Of a DNA stretch of 64,000 bases, positions 25,709 to 34,221 are shown in pieces. The notes beneath the pieces are model-generated. The model made no database searches. It was given only the letters and a program-made list of their open reading frames with translations, and was not told where the DNA came from. This DNA comes from Pseudonocardia sp. MH-G8 (GTDB lineage: Bacteria; Actinomycetota; Actinomycetes; Mycobacteriales; Pseudonocardiaceae), in assembly GCF_002262885.1 (NCBI RefSeq), contig NZ_NKYF01000013.1, forward strand, positions 1 to 64,000. Direction: 5' to 3'. Positions within the stretch are counted from its first letter, which is position 1, and every line of letters starts with the position of its first letter. The translations under genes were made by a program, and so were the position numbers.

Positions 25709-26086
25709 TTACGGTTCCCGGACCTGCTGGCTCGGCAGCTCACCACGGGCCATCTTGCCGGCGAGATCCCGGCGCAGCAGCAGCAACCCGCCCCAGACCA
25801 GCGCGAACACGACGCCCATCACGCCCAGCGCCGGCACCAGCAGCCCGCAGGCGATCATCACGACCTGCAGCGCGAGCGCGAGGCCCAGGCCCCACGCGCG
25901 CCGCTGCATCCCGGCGGCCACGACCATCGCGACGGCGAGCACCGTGATCACGGTGACGCCCAGCGGGGTGGCGCCCGCGCCGAACTTCGACAGCACCAGC
26001 AGGGACAGCGCCACCACGATCGCCTCGAGGGTCAGCGTGGCGGCGAACACCCCGCGCAGACCCTTCATGGGGTCCGGAGCCGTCAT
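25709..26086 (-). CDS. DUF4233 membrane protein
   Basis: A 125-residue protein with four hydrophobic helices, starting MKGLRGVFAATLTLEAIVV from residue 7. This family is almost always encoded directly after folC in actinobacteria, as here with a 19-base gap. Its function is unknown; the conserved pairing hints at a role in folate metabolism or merely operon history. Confidence 0.88.
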   Translation of the reverse strand: MTAPDPMKGLRGVFAATLTLEAIVVALSLLVLSKFGAGATPLGVTVITVLAVAMVVAAGMQRRAWGLGLALALQVVMIACGLLVPALGVMGVVFALVWGGLLLLRRDLAGKMARGELPSQQVREP

Positions 26087-26105
26087 GACGCAACCACGAC
26101 GGCGG

Positions 26106-27581
26106 TCACGACGGTTCCTTCCCGAACAACGCCCGTGCCTCGCCCGCCGTGACCACCGATCCTGTGATCACGACGCCGACACCGGACTCGCCGCCTTCCT
26201 CGGCCACCTCCCGGGCCTGCTCGACGGCCTCGGAGAACGTCGGTTCCACGCTCACCCGCCCGGAGCCGAACACCTCGGCGGCGAGCGCGCCGAGCTCGTC
26301 GGCGTTCATCGCACGGGGCGAGGCGCTCGCGGTGACGACGACCTCCTGCAGCACCGGCTCCAGCTCGGTGAGGATGCCGCGGGCGTCCTTGTCGCGCAGC
26401 ACGCCGAGCACCCCGACCAGCCGGGCGAAACGGAACTCGGTGGTGAGCGCCTCGGCGAGCGCGCGGGCGCCGGCGGGGTTGTGGGCGGCGTCGGCGAGCA
26501 CGGTGGGCACGCCCTGGCCTGCCGCGAGCCGCTCCAGCCGCCCGGGCGATGAGACGCCGGCGAACGCCGCGCGGACGACGTCGGCGTCGAGGGGTTGCTT
26601 CGGGCCGGCACCGACGAGCGCCTCCGCCGCGGCGAGTGCGAGCGCGGCGTTGTTGGCCTGGTGCTCGCCGTGCAGGGGCAGGAAGATGTCGTCGTAGGTG
26701 CCGCCGAGGCCCTGCAGCGTCAGGCGCTGGCCGCCCACCGCGATCTCCCGCTCGCGGACGCCGAACTCCACGCCCTCCCGCGCCACCTGCGCGTCGACCT
26801 CCGCGCAGCGCTCCAGCAGCACGTCGGCCACGGGCTTGTCCTGCGCCGCCAGCACGGCCACGGCCCCGGGCTTGATGATCCCGCTCTTTTCCCGGGCGAT
26901 GCCGACGAGGTCCGTGCCGAGGTACTCGGCGTGGTCGAGCCCGATCGGGGTGACCACCGCGACCGTGCCGTCGACGACGTTGGTGGCGTCCCAGCGCCCG
27001 CCCAGGCCGACCTCCACCACCCCGGCCTCCACCGGCGCGTCCGCGAAGGCCGCGAAGCCCATTGCGGTGAGCACCTCGAACTTCGAGAGGGGGGTGCCCT
27101 CCTTCGCGTCGATCAGGTCGACGAACGGCGCGACGTCGCGGTAGACCTGCACGTAGCGTTCGGGCGTGACCGGCCGGTTGTCGATGTTGATCCGCTCGGT
27201 GGCGCGCTGCAGGTGCGGGCTGGTGTAGCGCCCGGTGCGCAGGCCCACCTCGGTGAGCAGGGCGTCGATCATCCGCGCGGTGGAGGTCTTGCCGTTCGTG
27301 CCGGTGAGGTGCACGACCGGGTAGCCGCGGTGCGGCTCGCCGAGCACGTCCACGAGCGCGCTGATCCGCTCGAGGGAGGGCTCCATGACCGTCTCGGGCC
27401 AGCGCCGGTCGAGCTCGGCCTCCACGGCCAGGAACTCCGCGTAGCCGGCCGTGGAGGACTGCGCGGGCACCACGTCGGGGGTGTCGCCGCCGCGGATGGC
27501 GTCGAGGACGTGCGAGAGCACGGCGTCCTCCGCGGTGGGGACCTCGCCCTCACCTTCGGGGCGCTCGTCGGGCTCTGTCAC
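26106..27581 (-). CDS. folC: Folylpolyglutamate/dihydrofolate synthase
   Basis: FolC adds glutamate to dihydropteroate and to folates, retaining them in the cell. The 491-residue Mur-ligase-type protein has P-loop TGTNGKTS (93-100), SPHLQRATERI, and a C-terminal domain with DAAHNPAGARAL. The first 45 residues are a charged leader common in actinomycete FolC. The start is GTG at 27581, next to the divergent valyl-tRNA synthetase. In mycobacteria and streptomycetes folC directly follows valS; here an archaeal-type valS and 1.3 kb of repeats lie between. Confidence 0.95.
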   Translation of the reverse strand: MTEPDERPEGEGEVPTAEDAVLSHVLDAIRGGDTPDVVPAQSSTAGYAEFLAVEAELDRRWPETVMEPSLERISALVDVLGEPHRGYPVVHLTGTNGKTSTARMIDALLTEVGLRTGRYTSPHLQRATERINIDNRPVTPERYVQVYRDVAPFVDLIDAKEGTPLSKFEVLTAMGFAAFADAPVEAGVVEVGLGGRWDATNVVDGTVAVVTPIGLDHAEYLGTDLVGIAREKSGIIKPGAVAVLAAQDKPVADVLLERCAEVDAQVAREGVEFGVREREIAVGGQRLTLQGLGGTYDDIFLPLHGEHQANNAALALAAAEALVGAGPKQPLDADVVRAAFAGVSSPGRLERLAAGQGVPTVLADAAHNPAGARALAEALTTEFRFARLVGVLGVLRDKDARGILTELEPVLQEVVVTASASPRAMNADELGALAAEVFGSGRVSVEPTFSEAVEQAREVAEEGGESGVGVVITGSVVTAGEARALFGKEPS

Positions 27582-27644
27582 GCACCCGAGTCTACGAGCC
27601 ACTACGCGGGCAAACGCCTCGACCGCCCTGGCTACCGTGGGCCC

Positions 27645-30170
27645 ATGACACCGCCCGTTCCCTCCCTGCCGGAACGGCCCACGATCGACGGCCTCGAGCC
27701 GGTGTGGGCCTCCCGATGGGACGAGCGCGGTGTGCACCGGTTCGACCGCACCCGGCCGCGCGAGGACGTCTACGCCATCGACACCCCGCCGCCGACGGTG
27801 AGCGGGTCGCTGCACGTCGGGCACGTGTTCTCCTACACCCACACCGATGTCGTGGCCCGCTACCAGCGGATGCGCGGGCGCGCGGTGTTCTACCCGATGG
27901 GCTGGGACGACAACGGCCTGCCCACCGAGCGTCGGGTGCAGAACCACTTCGGCGTCCGCTGCGACCCCGCACTCCCCTACGACGCCGCCTTCGAGCCTCC
28001 CGAGAAGCCGGGCGATCGCCAGATCCCGGTGTCGCGGCGGAACTTCATCGCGCTCTGCGAACGCCTCACCGAGACCGACGAGGTGGCGTTCGAGGAGCTC
28101 TGGCGCCGCCTGGGGCTGTCGGTCGACTGGTCGCTGACCTACCGCACGATCGGCACCCGGGCCCGGGTGGCGGCGCAGCGGGCGTTCCTGCGGGGGCTCG
28201 CGCGCGGCGAGGCCTACCTGGCCGAGGCGCCGACGCTGTGGGACGTCACGTTCCGCACGGCCGTGGCCCAGGCGGAGCTGGAGGACCGGGAACGCCCGGC
28301 GGCGTTCCACCGGCTGCTGTTCACCCGCGCCGACGGCACCGACCTGGAAATCGCCACCACCCGTCCGGAGCTACTGCCGGCCTGCGTCGCGCTCGTCGCC
28401 CACCCCGACGACGCGCGCTACCGCGACCTGATCGGCACGCGGGCGCGCACGCCCGTCTTCGGGGCGGACGTGCCGGTGCTCGCCCACCGGGCCGCCGACC
28501 CGGAGAAGGGCACCGGCATCGCGATGGTCTGCACGTTCGGCGACACGACCGACGTGCTGTGGTGGCGCGAGCTGGCGTTGCCCACGCGCACGGTCGTCGG
28601 GCGCGACGGCCGGTTCGTCGCGGACGCGCCCGACGGTGTGGACGCGGAGCCGTACGCGCAGCTCGCCGGCACCACGCCGCACACAGCCCGGGAACGCGTG
28701 GTCGCGCTGCTGCGCGCGCAGGGCAGGCTGGTCGGCGAGCCGGAGCGGATCACGCACGCGGTGAAGTTCTACGAGAAGGGCGACAAGCCGCTCGAGATCG
28801 TCACCACGCGGCAGTGGTACCTGCGCAACGGCGGCCGCAACGCCGACCTGCGCACGGCGCTGCTGGGGCGTGGCCGTGAGCTGGGCTGGCACCCGGCCCA
28901 CATGCGCGCCCGCTACGACAACTGGGTCGAGGGCCTCAACGGCGACTGGCTGGTCAGCCGGCAGCGGTTCTTCGGCGTGCCGTTCCCCGTCTGGTACCCG
29001 CTCGACGAGCACGGCGAGCCCGTGCACGACCGCCCGATCGTCGCCGACGAGGCGGCGCTGCCGGTCGACCCGAGCACCGACGCCCCGCCCGGGTACGCCG
29101 AGGACCGGCGCGGGGTGCCGGGCGGTTTCGCGGGCGACCCCGACGTGATGGACACGTGGGCCACCTCGTCGCTCACGCCGCAGATCGCGGGCGGCTGGTG
29201 CGCCGACGACGACCTGTTCGACCGGGTCTTCCCGTTCGCCCTGCGCCCGCAGGCCCACGACATCATCCGCACCTGGCTGTTCTCCACCGTCGTGCGCTCC
29301 CACCTCGAGCACGGGGAGCTGCCGTGGCGGCAGGTCGCGCTCTCGGGGTGGATCCTCGACCCCGACCGCAAGAAGATGTCGAAGTCCAAGGGCAACGTCG
29401 TCACGCCGATGGCGCTGCTGGAGCAGTACGGCTCCGACGCCGTCCGGTACTGGGCGGCGAGCGCCCGCCCCGGCACCGACACCGCGTTCGACCCGGGCCA
29501 GATGAAGATCGGCCGCCGGCTCGCGATCAAGATCCTCAACGCGAGCCGCTTCGCGCTCTCGACGGGGATCGCGGACGGGCCCGTCACGGCGCCGCTGGAC
29601 CGCGCCCTGCTCGCGGAACTGGCCACCGTCGTCGATGCCACCACCGCCGCGTTGGACGAGCTCGACCACGCCCGCGCGCTGGAGGTCACCGAACGGTTCT
29701 TCTGGCACTTCTGCGACGACCACCTGGAGCTGGTGAAGTCCCGCGCCTACGGCGAGCACGGCGCCGAGGCCGCCGCGTCGGCCCGGGCAGGCCTGACCAC
29801 GGCCCTGTCGGTGCTGCTGCGGCTCTTCGCCCCGGTGCTGCCCTTCGTCACCGAGGAGGTGTGGTCGTGGTGGCAGGAGGGCTCGGTCCACCTGGCACCC
29901 TGGCCCGACGCCGCCGCCCTGCGCCGCAACGGCGGTGACCCAGAGGTCCTCACCGCGGCCACCGCGGTGCTCACCGCCGTGCGGCGGGCGAAGTCCGAGG
30001 CCAAGGTCTCGATGCGCGCGGACGTCCGGCGCGCGGCCGTGACGGCCGACCCCACCGTCCTCGCCCGGCTCACCCTCGCCGAGACCGACCTCCGCGCGGC
30101 CGGCCACATCCAGGAGCTGGAGCTGCAGGAACGCCGCAGCGCCCCACTGGAGGTCCAGGTCACCCTCTGA
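27645..30170 (+). CDS. valS: Valyl-tRNA synthetase, archaeal-type
   Basis: An 841-residue class I synthetase that charges tRNA-Val. HVGH is at 57-60 and KMSKS at 577-581. YPMGWDDNGLPTERRVQNHF is the form seen in archaeal and some bacterial ValRS, in contrast to the GMDHAGIATQ of the bacterial type. The C-terminal tRNA-binding coiled coil of bacterial ValRS is absent; the protein ends in the anticodon-binding domain. It faces opposite to its neighbours, between folC and the bacterial valS, and is probably an acquired second copy. It may back up charging, resist an inhibitor, or serve special conditions; which is unknown. Confidence 0.9.
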   Translation: MTPPVPSLPERPTIDGLEPVWASRWDERGVHRFDRTRPREDVYAIDTPPPTVSGSLHVGHVFSYTHTDVVARYQRMRGRAVFYPMGWDDNGLPTERRVQNHFGVRCDPALPYDAAFEPPEKPGDRQIPVSRRNFIALCERLTETDEVAFEELWRRLGLSVDWSLTYRTIGTRARVAAQRAFLRGLARGEAYLAEAPTLWDVTFRTAVAQAELEDRERPAAFHRLLFTRADGTDLEIATTRPELLPACVALVAHPDDARYRDLIGTRARTPVFGADVPVLAHRAADPEKGTGIAMVCTFGDTTDVLWWRELALPTRTVVGRDGRFVADAPDGVDAEPYAQLAGTTPHTARERVVALLRAQGRLVGEPERITHAVKFYEKGDKPLEIVTTRQWYLRNGGRNADLRTALLGRGRELGWHPAHMRARYDNWVEGLNGDWLVSRQRFFGVPFPVWYPLDEHGEPVHDRPIVADEAALPVDPSTDAPPGYAEDRRGVPGGFAGDPDVMDTWATSSLTPQIAGGWCADDDLFDRVFPFALRPQAHDIIRTWLFSTVVRSHLEHGELPWRQVALSGWILDPDRKKMSKSKGNVVTPMALLEQYGSDAVRYWAASARPGTDTAFDPGQMKIGRRLAIKILNASRFALSTGIADGPVTAPLDRALLAELATVVDATTAALDELDHARALEVTERFFWHFCDDHLELVKSRAYGEHGAEAAASARAGLTTALSVLLRLFAPVLPFVTEEVWSWWQEGSVHLAPWPDAAALRRNGGDPEVLTAATAVLTAVRRAKSEAKVSMRADVRRAAVTADPTVLARLTLAETDLRAAGHIQELELQERRSAPLEVQVTL

Positions 30171-30398
30171 GCAGCTCCCCGGGCGCAACGAACGGCACGT
30201 TCGCCCGCTCACGGCCACGCGCGTCCACCGGGCCACGTCGCGACCAACCCGCCGACACTCCGCCCGCACCACCCCGTCGACGGCGCGGCGCGAATCCAGG
30301 TGCGCGGCGGGACGCCGGCGGGCGCGAGCACCCTCGACCTGGCGCGCCCCGCCGTCGCTGTTCCCCGTGACCCTGCCTCGTAGGCCGGGTTGCGGTGG

Positions 30399-30978
30399 GC
30401 GCGCCGTTCCCGGCTCGACGCCTCCTGCCCCACCCCCGTATCCGGGTCTCACTCGCAGTGGGTCCGGTGCCGAGCCCGACCTCCCGCGCCGAGGGCGGCC
30501 GGGTTGGGCACAAACCACGAATATCGTGGTCGTCCGGGCGGCCGTCCCCGGCGCGGGCCCAGGCCTGTCCACGACGAGCCCGTCGCGGCCGGGTGCCCGC
30601 GCAACTGGCTGTGGTGCCGTTCCGAAACCCCTCCGAAACGGCCTTGATCAGCGAACGAGGGACATGAGCCGCACCCCTGCAGCTAATGTCCCGATCCTGC
30701 CGATCATGAGGTGGGACACGCCTCGAACCGGCCCGATGATCATCGTGAGGGGGTGGATCGGGACCACCGCAAGGTGCGCGAGCACGCAGCAGGGACGGTC
30801 TCGTCCCGACAGGCCTGGGCCCGCGTCGGGGACGGCCGCCCACCCAGCCCCGATACTCGGCAGTTCTGCCAACCCGGCCACCCCGTCGACGGGCAGGAGC
30901 CAGGGGGAACCCGGCCGACTGCGCGGAAGGCCAGGGCCGGGGTGTGGGGCAGTGGTCGCGAGCCGGGGACGGCGCGCC
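30399..30978. repeat. Large imperfect inverted repeat, ~225-base arms
   Basis: Arms 30399-30625 and 30755-30978 are inverted copies centred near 30688. Their landmarks keep equal spacing with only one- or two-base gaps. The best block is 30534-30582 against 30795-30844, sharing GGCCGTCCCCG and GCGGGCCCAGGCCTGTC. Other paired words are GCGCGCCGT and CCCGGCTCG at the outside and GTGGT at the inside. Weaker stretches are visibly diverged. No protein family is recognisable in any frame. It may be a long structured RNA, a MITE-like element or two inverted copies of one element. Confidence 0.75.
30641..30710. repeat. GATCA-ended palindromic element, copy 1
   Basis: GGCCTTGATCAGCGAACGA (from 30640) and TGCCGATCATGAGG (30699-30712) bound a core with GGGACAT and ATGTCCC arms. 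The element lies at the centre of the larger inverted repeat. The ends match three other sites (31065, 55319-55393, 56091). Confidence 0.7.
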
Positions 30979-30992
30979 ACAGGAGATTCCAC

Positions 30993-31052
30993 GACGACGT
31001 AGACGTGAGCGGGGTTGGATCTTTCCTGAACCCCGCTCACGTCTACATCGTC
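30993..31052. terminator. 24-bp-stem hairpin
   Basis: Arms 30993-31016 and 31029-31052 pair over 24 bases with one mismatch (GTAGACGTGAGCGGGGTT core) around a 12-base loop. The TAGACGTGAG word recurs in the hairpin after the sugar importer at 61.07 kb. It is a strong terminator-like stem in the long gap between the two valS genes, 0.8 kb after the first. Confidence 0.75.
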
Positions 31053-31064
31053 ATGGAGAGGACG

Positions 31065-31165
31065 GCTTTGATCAGCGAAAGTGGCGATCATGACGGCGAG
31101 CCGGCGCGCGAGCCGCACGTGAGCGCGGTCGCGAGGGCTCTGACGTACGACTCGCATCCGCGCCA
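31065..31165. repeat. GATCA element copy 2 plus 80-bp palindrome
   Basis: GGCTTTGATCAGCGAAA (31064-31080) is followed at once by GTGGCGATCATGACGG, the shortest copy of the element. It then runs into about 80 bases ending TGACGTACGACTCGCAT that match the reverse complement of 55248-55333 with roughly nine differences. The latter part is itself an inverted repeat around GCGAG and ACGTACGACTCGC. Confidence 0.8.
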
Positions 31166-31202
31166 GGGGATCGACGAGCACCGATCGTCCGGTCTGGAGC
31201 GC

Positions 31203-31336
31203 TGATCGTTCCGAGATCGAGCTGATCGCCCTCGGCAGGGCGCTGAGGTCGACCTCAGACCGATCATGGGGCGGTGATCGATCCGAGATCGAGCCGACCG
31301 CCCTCGACGGGGCGATCAGCCGGACCTCGGAACGAT
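31203..31336. repeat. Offset direct and inverted repeats
   Basis: A 40-base unit at 31203-31242 recurs at 31275-31314 with five differences (TGATCG, CCGAGATCGAG and CGCCCTCG words). Between them is a perfect 16-base palindrome, CTGAGGTCGACCTCAG (31243-31258). The whole is closed by perfect 12-base inverted arms GATCGTTCCGAG (31204-31215 and 31325-31336). Confidence 0.75.
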
Positions 31337-31403
31337 CTTGGCCGACTCGCTCGCCGTCGCGGCCGAGGGAGGGACGCGCGCGCCTCCGCAGCGCTGCGAC
31401 CAG

Positions 31404-31471
31404 CCGCACACACCCGCACGACCCCGCACACACGCCCGGACATGTGTGCGTGGACCGGGAGGTGTGTGCGG
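31404..31471 (-). terminator. CGCACACAC-word palindrome after valS
   Basis: Outer arms CCGCACACACC (31404-31414) and their exact complement (31461-31471) enclose a second pair, CGCACACA (31425-31432) and TGTGTGCG (31443-31450). It lies eight bases after the stop of the bacterial-type valS and is probably its terminator. Like other convergent spacers it reiterates one short word. Confidence 0.75.
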
Positions 31472-31478
31472 ACGGGCC

Positions 31479-34127
31479 TCAGGCGCTCGGCAGGGCCGCG
31501 AGCCGGCCCGTCACGCGCTCGATCTCGGCCACCGCGGCCTCGCGGCGGCCGCGGATGCCGTCGACGACGTCGGCCGGCGCCTTCTCCAGGAACTTCGGGT
31601 TGCCCAGCTTCTTGTCGGCCTGGTCGAGCTCCTTCTGCGCCGTGGCGAGGTCGCGGCCCAGGCGGGCGCGCTCGGCCGCGACGTCGATGGCGCCGGAGGT
31701 GTCGATCTCGACGTGGACCTTCCCGCCCGAGAGCAGGACGTCCAGTGTGGCGGTGGGCGCGAAGCCCTCGCCCGCGTCGTCGAGCCGAGCCAGCGCGCGC
31801 AGGGCGGCGCCCGCCCCACCGGGGCCCTGTTCCCCGAGGCCCGCAGCGTCGAGGCCTTCGACCCGGGTGGCGACGCGACGGCTGTCGGGCAGGCCCTGTT
31901 CCGTGCGGAACCGGCGGACCTCGGTGATCAGCTTCTGCACGTCGGCCAGCCGGCCGTTGGCGGCCGCGTCGACCGGCGCTCCGGCACCCATCGGCCACGG
32001 CGCGACGACCACCGACTCCCGGCCGGTGAGCGCCGTCCACAGCGCCTCGGTGACGAACGGGCTGATCGGGTGCAGCAGCCGCAGCAGGGAGTCCAACACG
32101 TGGCCGAGCACCGCGCGGGTGCCGGCGGCCGTCGCCTCGTCGCGCAGCTGGACCTTCGCCAGCTCGAGGTACCAGTCGCACAGCTCGTCCCACGTGAAGT
32201 GGTAGAGCCCCTCGGTGGCCTTGGCGAACTGGAAGTCCTCCAGCAGCGCGTCGGTCTGCTCCGAGACCTCGGCGAGGCGGCCGAGGATCCACCGGTCGGC
32301 GTCGGTGCGGTCGGCGTCTGCGGGCAGGTCCAGGTCCGGCGAGGCGCCGTTGGCCAGCGCGAGCCGCGTGGCGTTCCACAGCTTCGTGCCGAAGTTGCGG
32401 GAACCGGCGACCCACTCCTCCGACAGCGCCATGTCGGCGCCCGGGTTCGCGCCGCGGGCGATCGTGAACCGCACCGCGTCGGCGCCGTAGCTGTCGATCA
32501 GCTCCAGCGGGTCCATCGTGTTGCCCTTGGACTTCGACATCTTCTTGCCGAACTGGTCGCGGATCAGCCCGTGCAGGTACACGTGCTCGAACGGCGGCTT
32601 GCCGTCCATCGCGTACAGCCCGAACAACATCATCCGGACGACCCAGAAGAACAGGATGTCGTAGCCGGTGACCAGCACGGACGTCGGGTAGTAGCGGCGC
32701 AGGTCGGCCGCGTCGGCATCCGGCCAGCCGAGCGTGGAGATCGGCCACAGGCCCGAGGAGAACCAGGTGTCGAGGACGTCCTCGTCCTGGCGCCACCCCT
32801 CGCCCGACGGCGGCTCCTCGTCCGGCCCGACGCAGACGACCTCGCCGGCCGGTCCGTACCAGACGGGGATGCGGTGGCCCCACCACAGCTGCCGGCTGAT
32901 CGTCCAGTCGTGCATGTTGTCGACCCAGTCGAAGTAGCGCTTCTCCTGCTCCTTCGGGTGGATCGTGGTGCGGCCGTCGCGCACGGCGTCGCCCGCGGCC
33001 TGCGCCAGCGGCGCGACCTTGACGAACCACTGCAGCGACAGCCGCGGCTCCACCACGGTGTCGCAGCGCGAGCAGTGGCCGACGGCGTGCACGTACGGGC
33101 GCTTCTCCGCGACGATCCGGCCCTGCGCGCGCAGCTCCTCGCGCACGGCCTCGCGGGCGGCGAACCGGTCCATCCCGTCGAAGCGGGTGCCGGACCCGGC
33201 GATGACCGCGCCCTCGTCCATGATCGAGGGCATCGGCAGGTCGTGACGGCGGCCGATCTCGAAGTCGTTGGGGTCGTGCGCCGGCGTCACCTTCACCGCG
33301 CCGGTGCCGAACTCCGGGTCGACGTGCTCGTCGGCAACCACGCGGATCTTCCGGCCGACGATCGGCAGCTCGATCTCGCGCCCGACCAGGTGCGCGTAGC
33401 GCTCGTCGTCGGGGTGCACGGCGATGCCGGTGTCGCCGAGCATCGTCTCGACGCGGGTGGTGGCGACGACCACCGAGTCGTCCCCGTCCCCGTAGCGGAT
33501 GGAGACGAGCTCGCCCTCGTCGTCGTGGTGGTCGACCTCGATGTCCGACAGCGCCGTGCGGCACCGCGGGCACCAGTTGATGATCCGCTCCGCCCGGTAG
33601 ACGAGCTCGTCGTCGTAGAGCCGCTTGAAGATCGTCTGCACGGCCTTGGACAGGCCCTCGTCCAGGGTGAACCGCTCGCGGCTCCAGTCGACGCCGTCAC
33701 CGAGGCGGCGCATCTGGCCCAGGATCGCGCCGCCGGACTCGGCCTTCCACTTCCAGACCTCGTCGACGAAGGCCTCGCGCCCGAGGTCGTGGCGGCTGCG
33801 GCCCTCGGCGGCGAGCCGGCGCTCCACGACGTTCTGCGTGGCGATGCCCGCGTGGTCCATGCCGGGCAGCCACAGCGCGTCGTATCCCTGCATCCGGCGG
33901 CGCCGGGTGAGGATGTCGATCAGCGTGTGGTCCATGGCGTGGCCCAGGTGCAGGCTGCCGGTGACGTTCGGCGGGGGGATGACGATGCAGAACGGCGGGC
34001 GGTTCGACTCCGCGTCGGCCTCGAAGTAGCCGCGCTCCACCCACCGCTCGTAGAGCACGCCCTCTACCTCGCCCGGGTTCCACTGGGCGGGCAGGTCGGC
34101 AGTGCGCGGTGGGAGGGTGTCGGTCAC
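31479..34127 (-). CDS. valS: Valyl-tRNA synthetase, bacterial type
   Basis: An 882-residue class I synthetase. HLGH is at 60-63, GMDHAGIATQNVVERRL marks the bacterial type, the editing domain is central and KMSKS is at 529-533. The last about 70 residues form the tRNA-binding coiled coil (AERARLGRDLATAQKELDQA onward). Synteny with mycobacteria and streptomycetes, where valS precedes folC, identifies this as the ancestral copy. The GTG at 34127 is used. It is divergent from the APC permease, with 94 bases between. Confidence 0.96.
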   Translation of the reverse strand: MTDTLPPRTADLPAQWNPGEVEGVLYERWVERGYFEADAESNRPPFCIVIPPPNVTGSLHLGHAMDHTLIDILTRRRRMQGYDALWLPGMDHAGIATQNVVERRLAAEGRSRHDLGREAFVDEVWKWKAESGGAILGQMRRLGDGVDWSRERFTLDEGLSKAVQTIFKRLYDDELVYRAERIINWCPRCRTALSDIEVDHHDDEGELVSIRYGDGDDSVVVATTRVETMLGDTGIAVHPDDERYAHLVGREIELPIVGRKIRVVADEHVDPEFGTGAVKVTPAHDPNDFEIGRRHDLPMPSIMDEGAVIAGSGTRFDGMDRFAAREAVREELRAQGRIVAEKRPYVHAVGHCSRCDTVVEPRLSLQWFVKVAPLAQAAGDAVRDGRTTIHPKEQEKRYFDWVDNMHDWTISRQLWWGHRIPVWYGPAGEVVCVGPDEEPPSGEGWRQDEDVLDTWFSSGLWPISTLGWPDADAADLRRYYPTSVLVTGYDILFFWVVRMMLFGLYAMDGKPPFEHVYLHGLIRDQFGKKMSKSKGNTMDPLELIDSYGADAVRFTIARGANPGADMALSEEWVAGSRNFGTKLWNATRLALANGASPDLDLPADADRTDADRWILGRLAEVSEQTDALLEDFQFAKATEGLYHFTWDELCDWYLELAKVQLRDEATAAGTRAVLGHVLDSLLRLLHPISPFVTEALWTALTGRESVVVAPWPMGAGAPVDAAANGRLADVQKLITEVRRFRTEQGLPDSRRVATRVEGLDAAGLGEQGPGGAGAALRALARLDDAGEGFAPTATLDVLLSGGKVHVEIDTSGAIDVAAERARLGRDLATAQKELDQADKKLGNPKFLEKAPADVVDGIRGRREAAVAEIERVTGRLAALPSA

Positions 34128-34221
34128 CCGGGAAAGTCTACGAGCGGCGAGGCGGGGACCTCGGCCGGGTACTCGGCGACGAGTCCGGCGGAACGGGGCC
34201 GTTCGGTCTAGGTTCCTGAAG

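Noticed and set aside
26595..27644. Upstream in-frame extension of the archaeal-type valS
   Set aside because: It is antisense to folC and shows no synthetase similarity; family similarity starts after the ATG at 27645.
30399..31336. An insertion sequence with terminal inverted repeats
   Set aside because: There is no transposase-like frame or clear target duplication; the inverted repeats are continuous arms rather than short ends.
30160..31433. Several open frames of 60-260 codons in the gap between the two valS genes
   Set aside because: They cross inverted repeats, have Arg/Pro-rich composition and no recognisable domain; high GC makes such open frames common.
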